Shown here one piece after another: positions 1 through 6,063 of a stretch of DNA of 7,480 nt (position 1 is its first letter; each line of letters opens with the position of its first letter). A model generated the notes under the pieces. It saw only the letters and a program-made list of their open reading frames with translations. It did not search any database and had not been told where the DNA came from. The translations under genes and the position numbers were made by a program. The DNA is from Flavipsychrobacter stenotrophus (GTDB lineage Bacteria; Bacteroidota; Bacteroidia; Chitinophagales; Chitinophagaceae), in assembly GCA_947379685.1 (NCBI GenBank), contig CANCOG010000244.1, forward strand, positions 1 to 7,480, in the 5' to 3' direction.

Positions 1-2981
1 ACATACAGGGCATCAGCATATTGAAGCTGACATTTTTTGAGAGTACCAACATGGCTGAAGGTACCGCGCAAGTTGCGCTACAGCTGAACAGGGCCATGAG
101 TTTCTTTCCGGCAGGGGCGCTACCTCCACAGGTTGTACGGTTCGATGCATCTTCACTTCCGGTAGGAACGCTGGTGTTCAGTTGTGTGAACCGCAAGCTG
201 GACGAGATCAATGATCTGGCGGCAACGCGAATACGACCTCTTTTTGCGACGGTCCCGGGGCTCTCTGCACCACCACCAATTGGTTCTAACCAAAGGACGG
301 TGGTTGTAAATATTGAACCTGATAAACTGCGGGCATATAACCTTACTCCAGATGAGGTAGTGGCTTCGATAGCACACAATAATGTGATGGCGCCCTCAGG
401 GAACATTCGTATTGGCAACACCATGTACATGGCCACAACCAACTCACTGGAAAGCAGTGTAGAGGCATTTGGAGAGATACCGGTGAAGACGGATAATATC
501 AATACGGTTTTGCTCCATGACGTAGGTACCATACAGGATGCGGCAGACGTTACGACGGGGTATGCCCTGATCAATGGACGGCGTTCCATCTATATGCCCA
601 TCGTAAAGACCCCTGATGCATCGACCTGGGAAGTAGTGCAAAAGCTGAAGGCGAAACTACCTGAGATGCAGAGCCTTTTGCCGGAGGATGTGCGCATCAG
701 TTATGTGTTTGACCAGTCGGTGTTTGTGATGAATTCTGTAAAAAGTCTTGTTACAGAAGGCATAATAGGCGCAATTCTAACCGGTTTGATGGTGCTCCTT
801 TTTCTGCGTGACTGGCGTAGCTGCCTTGTGGTAGTGGTGACGATCCCGCTGTCAGTATTGGCGGCAGTATTGTGCCTGAAAATGGCGGGGCAAACAATCA
901 ATATAATGACCCTGAGCGGGCTGGCACTGGCTATTGGTATACTGGTTGATCAGGCTACCGTTACCATTGAGAACATTCATCAGCACCTGGAGATGGGCAA
1001 GGGAAAGAAGCAGGCGATATTTGATGCCTGTACAGAAATATCTTTCCCACTGTTGCTGATATTGCTCTGCATTATCGCAGTGTTTGCTCCGTCGTTTATC
1101 ATGCAGGGAGTACCCGGGGCTTTATTTTTACCGATCTCGTTATCGATAGGCTTTGCAATGATCGCCTCCTTTCTGATCGCACAAAGCCTGGTGCCTATAG
1201 TGGCAAACTGGTTGCTCAAGGAGGATATGTTCAAGTATCACCACGGCGAAAAACACGTGTATGCCAGCCTGGCACTCGACAGTGAGGAAGTGCGCGAGGT
1301 AAGCCTGCATCAGCGCATGGAAGAAAGTGAGCCCGAGAAGAACAATTTCTTCGAACGGGTGAAAGGTCGGTTTACGCACTCACTGGAGCGGATGATCAGG
1401 CACAAGAAGCGGAATGTCAGCTTTTACCTTATAGCGGTACTCGTGTTGACGGGCGTGTGTTTTATGTGGATAGGTAAAGACCTTTTGCCAAAAACCAATA
1501 ATGGCCAATATCAGGTAAAACTACGTATGCCCGATGGTACCCGGCTGGAGCGAACTGAGAGCATGGTTTTGAATGTGCTGCAGGTACTGGATAGTATTAC
1601 TGATGGGCATGTGCAGATAAGTTCGGCATATGTGGGGATGATGCCGAGTAACTATGCCACGGCAAACTTGTATGTATTCAACAGCGGTAGTCATGAGGCT
1701 TCGTTGCAAGTGCAGACAGATGAAGGTTTCAAGATGGATAAGGACAAGTTCCAGGAAACATTGAGGGAAGCGTTGCATCGTAAAATGCCGGAGGTGAAAC
1801 TTTCGTTTGAGCCCATAGAACTTACTGAAAAAATCATGAGCCAGGGAGCTTCCACGCCAATAGAAGTGCAGGTAGCAGGGAAGGACATGCACGAGATAGA
1901 AGATTATGCCAACAGGCTTACATCTTCACTTAAGGAGATACCTATGATGCGCGATGTGCAGATACAACAGCCCCTTAAATACCCAACCGTAAGGATAGCG
2001 CTCGATCGTTACAAGATAGCACAGATGGGGCTGAAGCTGCAGGATGTCTCTCGTTCGATAGCTGCATTCACGTCATCGAGCCGGTTCACTGAAAAGAATC
2101 TTTGGCTGGACACCAAGAGCGCTTATACCTTTCAGGTGCAAGCGCAGGTTCCGGAGTATATTCTGCGCAACATTAGTGACCTGAGGGAGCTGCCGCTGGC
2201 GCACGGAGATATGGCAGGGAAGGGTAGCGTTGCATTGCAGGATGTAGCCACTTTTGAGATAGTTACATCGGCCGGAGAATATGACAGGAGCGGGCCGAGG
2301 AGGTTTGTTACTGTAAGCGCGAACCTCTATAAAGAGGATTTGCAGAGTGGAACCGATGCAGTTAACCGGATAATAAAGGACCTTGGTGAATTGCCAAAGG
2401 GACTGGTCGTGAGTGTACAAGGTATGAGCGATTTGCTAACGCAAACTCTGAACAGCCTGCAGAACGGATTATTGATGGCGATAGTGGTTATTTTCCTGGT
2501 GCTTGCAGCCAATTATCAGTCATTCAGGGTTTCGCTTGCTGTGCTGAGCTCTATTCCCGCAGTATTGCTGGGGGCACTGGTTATTTTGTTGTTGACAAAG
2601 GCAACACTCAACCTGCAATCATACATGGGTATTATTATGTCGACAGGTGTATCGGTAGCCAATGCGATCCTGATCGTAACCAATGCAGAAAAGCTGCGCC
2701 CGGAGTACAACAATGATGTGGTGAAAGCTGCTACTGTAAGTGCTTCCATAAGGTTGAGGCCGATACTCATGACCAGCATGGCGATGATAGCAGGGATGAT
2801 ACCCATGGCTAGTGGCATGGGAGAAGCAGGAGACCAGACTGCGCCATTGGGCAGGGCAGTTATTGGCGGGCTGATCGCATCGACATTTGCGGCGCTTTAC
2901 ATTGTGCCGCAGTGTTATGCCTGGATGCAGCAAAAGGCCACGTTGAAATCACCATCATTATTACCAGAACAATTAAACTAA
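1..2981 (+). CDS. RND efflux transporter permease subunit, 5'-partial
   Basis: Inner-membrane pump of a tripartite efflux system, using the proton gradient to export small molecules; the substrate cannot be read from sequence. The reading frame is open to the left edge (codons from base 3 read IQGISI before the TTG at 21), and that sequence matches the porter domain about 90 residues into AcrB-like proteins. TM1 and the true start therefore lie outside the window, and TTG-21 is not the start. Numbering from TTG-21: porter domain about 1-235; TM2-TM6 about 240-400, with the TM4 segment AIGILVDQATVTIEN (D310, E317); cytoplasmic linker about 400-460; TM7 about 466-485; second porter domain about 490-800; TM8-TM12 about 813-970. 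The heavy-metal RND TM4 signature (DFG...DGAV) is absent, so this is closer to the hydrophobe/amphiphile (HAE) type. The Asp-Asp pair of AcrB is Asp-Gln here, and the TM10 Lys position is Ala880. No frameshift was seen. It lies 7 bases before the adaptor gene, so the two are probably one operon. Confidence 0.93.
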   Translation, partial: IQGISILKLTFFESTNMAEGTAQVALQLNRAMSFFPAGALPPQVVRFDASSLPVGTLVFSCVNRKLDEINDLAATRIRPLFATVPGLSAPPPIGSNQRTVVVNIEPDKLRAYNLTPDEVVASIAHNNVMAPSGNIRIGNTMYMATTNSLESSVEAFGEIPVKTDNINTVLLHDVGTIQDAADVTTGYALINGRRSIYMPIVKTPDASTWEVVQKLKAKLPEMQSLLPEDVRISYVFDQSVFVMNSVKSLVTEGIIGAILTGLMVLLFLRDWRSCLVVVVTIPLSVLAAVLCLKMAGQTINIMTLSGLALAIGILVDQATVTIENIHQHLEMGKGKKQAIFDACTEISFPLLLILLCIIAVFAPSFIMQGVPGALFLPISLSIGFAMIASFLIAQSLVPIVANWLLKEDMFKYHHGEKHVYASLALDSEEVREVSLHQRMEESEPEKNNFFERVKGRFTHSLERMIRHKKRNVSFYLIAVLVLTGVCFMWIGKDLLPKTNNGQYQVKLRMPDGTRLERTESMVLNVLQVLDSITDGHVQISSAYVGMMPSNYATANLYVFNSGSHEASLQVQTDEGFKMDKDKFQETLREALHRKMPEVKLSFEPIELTEKIMSQGASTPIEVQVAGKDMHEIEDYANRLTSSLKEIPMMRDVQIQQPLKYPTVRIALDRYKIAQMGLKLQDVSRSIAAFTSSSRFTEKNLWLDTKSAYTFQVQAQVPEYILRNISDLRELPLAHGDMAGKGSVALQDVATFEIVTSAGEYDRSGPRRFVTVSANLYKEDLQSGTDAVNRIIKDLGELPKGLVVSVQGMSDLLTQTLNSLQNGLLMAIVVIFLVLAANYQSFRVSLAVLSSIPAVLLGALVILLLTKATLNLQSYMGIIMSTGVSVANAILIVTNAEKLRPEYNNDVVKAATVSASIRLRPILMTSMAMIAGMIPMASGMGEAGDQTAPLGRAVIGGLIASTFAALYIVPQCYAWMQQKATLKSPSLLPEQLN

Positions 2982-2988
2982 CAGCAGC

Positions 2989-4086
2989 ATGAAATATGTA
3001 TTTCAATTAACGGCGGCAATAGTCATAGCCATTATTGCTGCGTCATGTGATCAAACAATACCTAAGAAAAAGGTGGTGGATGCCCCTCCTGGAAAGGCTT
3101 TCAATACTATGCAGCTTCAACCCCGGCAGATAAGTGGTAATGTGCAATTACCCGGGGTGATGCAGGCCTATGAGTTTGTTCAGTTATTTCCGAAGATAAG
3201 CGGTTTCGTGAAGAACGTTTATGCAGACAGGGGCACGGTGGTGAAGCAGGGCCAACTACTAATATTGCTGGAAGCCCCCGAGATTGAACAACAGGTGGCC
3301 TCAGCAAAGCTGAAATATGCTCATGCACAAGCCGCCTACCTCACCAGCAGGGACAGGTATCAGCGCCTGCTGGCAACCAGCAGAACCCCGGGGACAGTTG
3401 CTTCATTCGACCTCGAAGCAGCAGCTTCAACCATGAGGGGCGATAGCTCTCTGGCACAGGGAGAGTATGCCAGTTATAAGGCGATGGAAACAATGAAGGA
3501 TTACCTTAGGGTTGTAGCGCCTTTTGATGGGGTCGTAACAGAACGCAACGTTCACCCAGGCGCCCTTGCAGGGCCCGGTGCCCAAAATGCAAAGCCCATG
3601 CTGGTATTACAACAGGTATCGAAACTAAGGCTGGAGGTGCAGGTGCCGGAGCAATATGCTGAGCAGGTAAAGGATGGAGACCACATCACCTTTAAGACGA
3701 ACGCATTGCCCGGGCAAGAATTTACCGGGGCTATAAGCAGAACAGGACAAAGCCTGAGCAGCAACTACCGTTCGGAAGCGATAGAAATTGATGTGGACAA
3801 CAAAGGTTTGAAATTCAAGCCGGGCATGTATGCTGAAGTAACGCTGCCGACATCGGGTAACGCCAACGCTTTTGTTGTTCCCAAGGCTGCGATCGTTACC
3901 ACTACAGAACGGAGGTATGTGATAACTCTGTTCGGCGATGATAATGCAGCCAGGTTTGTGGATGTTGCCGAAGGCAACCAACTGAAGGACTCTGTAGAGG
4001 TGTTTGGAGCATTACAAACGGGTACAGTAGTTGTTACGAACCCTTCTTATACGGTGAAGGATGGGGCGGTGATTGGGAACAGATAA
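2989..4086 (+). CDS. RND efflux periplasmic adaptor (membrane-fusion) lipoprotein
   Basis: Bridges the RND pump to an outer-membrane channel across the periplasm. The 365-residue product begins with a short charged N-terminus, a hydrophobic stretch (about 7-18) and the lipobox IAASC with Cys20, so it should be a lipidated protein exposed to the periplasm. The mature part follows the HlyD/AcrA layout. The first half of the lipoyl (barrel-sandwich) domain is at about 60-100 (FPKISGFVKNVYADRGTVVK). A short alpha-helical hairpin spans about 97-168. The second lipoyl half is at about 172-205 (VVAPFDGVVTERNVHPGALA). The beta-barrel is at about 212-290 and the membrane-proximal domain at about 292-365. 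ATG-2989 is chosen because it gives the signal peptide directly; the preceding ACAGCAGC is not a convincing Shine-Dalgarno site, as is common in Bacteroidota. The gene starts 7 bases after the pump stop codon, implying co-transcription. No outer-membrane factor gene follows. Confidence 0.92.
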   Translation: MKYVFQLTAAIVIAIIAASCDQTIPKKKVVDAPPGKAFNTMQLQPRQISGNVQLPGVMQAYEFVQLFPKISGFVKNVYADRGTVVKQGQLLILLEAPEIEQQVASAKLKYAHAQAAYLTSRDRYQRLLATSRTPGTVASFDLEAAASTMRGDSSLAQGEYASYKAMETMKDYLRVVAPFDGVVTERNVHPGALAGPGAQNAKPMLVLQQVSKLRLEVQVPEQYAEQVKDGDHITFKTNALPGQEFTGAISRTGQSLSSNYRSEAIEIDVDNKGLKFKPGMYAEVTLPTSGNANAFVVPKAAIVTTTERRYVITLFGDDNAARFVDVAEGNQLKDSVEVFGALQTGTVVVTNPSYTVKDGAVIGNR

Positions 4087-4103
4087 TGTACGCTTGACCG
4101 TTT

Positions 4104-4177
4104 AACCACGAAGTGCACCAGGGGATGGCAAAGGACACAATGATTAATAGCGGGACACTACATTGAGGGGCACAAGG
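4104..4177. repeat. Degenerate CACAAAGG-type intergenic repeat words, left of the small gene
   Basis: This spacer contains ACCACGAAG (4105-4113), CAAAGGACAC (4129-4138) and GGGCACAAGG (4168-4177). The last two 10-base words recur exactly, in the same orientation, in the spacer on the other side of the DUF1348 gene (about 4770-4842). Words of this kind (ACCACRAAGGACAC, CACAAAGGGCAC) are, from memory, frequent in intergenic DNA of many bacteria. I infer a decayed intergenic repeat family with no known role; it could also be coincidental low-complexity sequence. Confidence 0.5.
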
Positions 4178-4280
4178 TACATTGAGTGGAATAAAGAGGT
4201 AACTCAATGCACTACTTTTTGCGTTCATCTAAGCTGACTTGTAATCATAGTATTCAATGCAAATAATGTAAGTTTACTTT

Positions 4281-4311
4281 AGGAAGCTGTACACCGTACA
4301 GCTTCCTTTTT
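4281..4311 (+). terminator. Rho-independent terminator-like hairpin (perfect 12-bp stem)
   Basis: AGGAAGCTGTAC (4281-4292), loop ACC, then its exact reverse complement GTACAGCTTCCT (4296-4307), followed by a run giving five T residues (4307-4311). This is a textbook intrinsic terminator reading in the + direction; there is no T-run on the other strand. It lies 195 bases after the adaptor stop and could end the efflux operon. However, it ends only 14 bases before the DUF1348 start codon, leaving no room for a normal promoter between them. It may therefore be a leader hairpin or attenuator of that gene instead. Confidence 0.8.
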
Positions 4312-4325
4312 CAAAATGACAGATC

Positions 4326-4739
4326 ATGGAAAATAAGAGACCACCGTTACCTCCATTTACAATGGAGACTGCATTGCAGAAAGTACAAATGGCAGAAGAT
4401 GCCTGGAATTCGAAGGATCCTGAGCGGGTTTCTATGGCCTATACTGTTGATACAGAATGGCGGAACAGAAACGAGTTCATTAATGGCCGTGAGGAAGTAA
4501 AGGAGTTTCTGAAAAGGAAGTGGGCTAAGGAGAACGGCTATAAGTTAAAGAAGGAGTTGTGGGTTTTTGGTGAGAACCGGATAGCTGTGCGCTTTGAATA
4601 TGAATGGCATGATGATGCCGGTCAATGGTACCGCAGCTATGGTAACGAGAACTGGGAGTTTGATGAAAATGGTTTGATGGCGCGGCGCTTTGCGAGTATC
4701 AATGACCTGCCGATAAAGGAAAGTGAGCGGAGGTTGTAG
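4326..4739 (+). CDS. DUF1348 / nuclear transport factor 2-like (SnoaL-fold) protein
   Basis: Small soluble cytoplasmic protein of 137 residues with no signal peptide or membrane segment. It is recognised as a DUF1348 member, an NTF2-like alpha+beta cone fold, from the N-terminal RPPLPPFTMETALQKVQMAE, then AEDAWNSKDPERV, the central TEWRNRNEFINGREEVKEFL, and the C-terminal WHDDAGQWYRSYGNENWEFD and RRFASINDLPI. These blocks cover the whole usual length, so the gene is complete. The start at 4326 is supported because the conserved RPPLPPFT block begins at residue 5; the next Met (residue 13) would remove it. No clear Shine-Dalgarno precedes it. NTF2-like proteins include enzymes and ligand-binding proteins; no specific reaction is established for this subfamily to my knowledge, and none can be inferred. 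It is preceded by a long spacer and the hairpin at 4281-4311, so it is probably transcribed separately from the efflux genes. It converges with the VWA gene. Confidence 0.9.
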   Translation: MENKRPPLPPFTMETALQKVQMAEDAWNSKDPERVSMAYTVDTEWRNRNEFINGREEVKEFLKRKWAKENGYKLKKELWVFGENRIAVRFEYEWHDDAGQWYRSYGNENWEFDENGLMARRFASINDLPIKESERRL

Positions 4740-4769
4740 TGCTCAACATATGACGGGGCTGGAGTTCTT

Positions 4770-4847
4770 ACCACAAAGGACACGAAGGTATTCACAAAGG
4801 GCACAAGGTTTTATGCAGCATAAACAAATTAAGGGCACAAGGCACAG
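4770..4847. repeat. Degenerate CACAAAGG-type intergenic repeat words, right of the small gene
   Basis: A near-tandem array of similar words: CCACAAAGGACACGAAGG (4771-4788), CACAAAGGGCACAAGG (4793-4808) and GGGCACAAGG (4833-4842). GGGCACAAGG occurs twice here and once in the left spacer; CAAAGGACAC occurs once on each side. The 184-base convergent spacer (4740-4923) contains no gene, and I saw no convincing terminator for either flanking gene. The only other structure is a weak 6-bp inverted repeat at 4878-4896 without a T-run. Confidence 0.55.
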
Positions 4848-4923
4848 ATGACGTGGTCACGCCCATTTATGACTTCCACCTGAATTTGAATCAGGTAAGG
4901 GTAACCGGATAGTAAAGTGGCTA

Positions 4924-6063
4924 CTACTGTTTCATTGCAATACCTTCTTTTGCTGCCCATATGCCGATGTCCTGCTTTGTGAGTGCCTGTGCCATGAGGT
5001 CGGGGAAACGATCGGGGGTACAGGCGAACACAGGAACCCCGAGGTTGGTGAGGAACTGGGCGTTGGCATGATCGTAGGAAGGTGCACCATCGTCGTTGAG
5101 GGCAAGTAATACGATAAGCTGCACTCCCGCACTTACCAGATCCAGTGCTTTTTTTCGCATGCCGTTTGGATCTCCACCTTCGTAGAGGTCGGTGACGAGC
5201 ACCATAACGGTATCAGTAGGACGGGTAATGATTTGGGCGCAATAAGTGAGGGCTGCATGTATGTCGGTGCCGCCACCAAGCTGCACGCCAAACAAGAGAT
5301 CTACGGGATCGGCAAGTTCTTCGGTGAGGTCGGCGACAGAAGTATCGAACACGATCATCCTTGTTTTGATGGCGGGAATGGAAGCCATTACCGACCCGAA
5401 AATTCCGGAGTAAACTACTGAAGAACCCATGGAGCCGCTCTGGTCGAGACAGATCACTACATCCTTCATGGCATTGCGTTTGCGACCATAGCCAATGCGG
5501 GTTTCGGGGATAATAGTTTTATAGTCGGGCTGGTAGTGTTTCAGGTTTTTAAGAATGGTGGAATGCCAGTTAATTTCATTGTGCCTTGGCCTTGTGTTTC
5601 GAATGCTGCGGCTCAGGCTACCCTGTATGGCCTGCACGGTAGGCTGGGTTAGTTTCTTCAACAATTCGTTCACCACTTTTCTCACTACCTGCCGGGCGGT
5701 GTCCTTAGTTTTGTCAGGTATCACTCGGCTAAGGGTCATGAGTGTAGCCAAGAGGTGTACATCGGGTTCTACGTTTTCGAGCATCTCCTTTTCCAGGAGC
5801 ATTTGGGTAAGGTTGAGCCGTTTCAGGGCATCTTGTTGCATGACCTGAACTACGGAGGAGGGGAAGAAATTGCGAATGTCGCCCAACCACCTGCTCACCT
5901 TGGGGGAAGAAGGGCCGAGGCCACCTTTTTTATCGCTGTCATAGAGTGCCTGGAGCGCATTATCCATGGCGAGGTCTTCTTCGTTCAGGACGAATTCAGT
6001 AGCATCGTCGTTGTCACCGCCCAATATCATGCGCCACTTACGGAGGTTTTCTACATTGTTCAT
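4924..6063 (-). CDS. VWA-domain protein, YehP-like (MoxR/VWA module)
   Basis: Complete 379-residue soluble protein with a C-terminal von Willebrand factor A domain, which binds protein partners through a metal ion. The MIDAS site is intact: DQSGS (D207, S209, S211), GGGTDI (T266) and VTDLYEGG (D292). The N-terminal half (about 1-195) is a helical region resembling E. coli YehP (about 378 residues), with shared landmarks as I recall them: KWRMILGG near residue 9, GGLG at 47-50, FFPSSVVQ at 66-73 and the linker before the VWA domain. There is no signal peptide or membrane segment, so it is predicted to be cytoplasmic. Such proteins typically work with a MoxR-family AAA+ ATPase. The ATG at 6063 overlaps the TGA of the upstream DUF5682 gene (ATGA), indicating translational coupling and fixing the start. 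The molecular function of this family is not established; a chaperone-like or complex-assembly role is inferred from MoxR/VWA pairs in general. Confidence 0.9.
   Translation of the reverse strand: MNNVENLRKWRMILGGDNDDATEFVLNEEDLAMDNALQALYDSDKKGGLGPSSPKVSRWLGDIRNFFPSSVVQVMQQDALKRLNLTQMLLEKEMLENVEPDVHLLATLMTLSRVIPDKTKDTARQVVRKVVNELLKKLTQPTVQAIQGSLSRSIRNTRPRHNEINWHSTILKNLKHYQPDYKTIIPETRIGYGRKRNAMKDVVICLDQSGSMGSSVVYSGIFGSVMASIPAIKTRMIVFDTSVADLTEELADPVDLLFGVQLGGGTDIHAALTYCAQIITRPTDTVMVLVTDLYEGGDPNGMRKKALDLVSAGVQLIVLLALNDDGAPSYDHANAQFLTNLGVPVFACTPDRFPDLMAQALTKQDIGIWAAKEGIAMKQ

Noticed and set aside
21..23. TTG at 21 as the start of the RND pump
   Set aside because: The frame is open to the window edge and the sequence before it (IQGISI) matches the porter domain of family members; the true start is upstream.
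1521..1892. 123-codon open frame on the - strand
   Set aside because: Antisense to the RND pump coding sequence, rich in His/Cys/Leu as expected of a shadow frame, with no family resemblance.
4034..4228. 64-codon open frame on the - strand in the spacer after the adaptor
   Set aside because: It overlaps the adaptor 3' end and repeat-like spacer sequence; composition is Pro/Ser/Cys-rich and no start signal or homology is visible.
4218..4276. Bacteroidota-type promoter (TTTG...TAnnTTTG) before the DUF1348 gene
   Set aside because: TTTG at 4218-4221 has only TAATCATA at the right distance, and TAAGTTTA at 4269-4276 has no -33 element at the right spacing; no pair is convincing.
4407..4422. Adjacent GAATTC and GGATCC sites suggesting a cloning junction
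   Set aside because: They fall inside the conserved DUF1348 reading frame (AWNSKDPERV), which reads through normally, so they are natural coincidence.
4878..4896. Inverted repeat ACCTGA...TCAGGT as terminator of the VWA gene
   Set aside because: The stem is only 6 bp with a 7-base loop, and there is no T-run on the minus strand; not enough to call a terminator.
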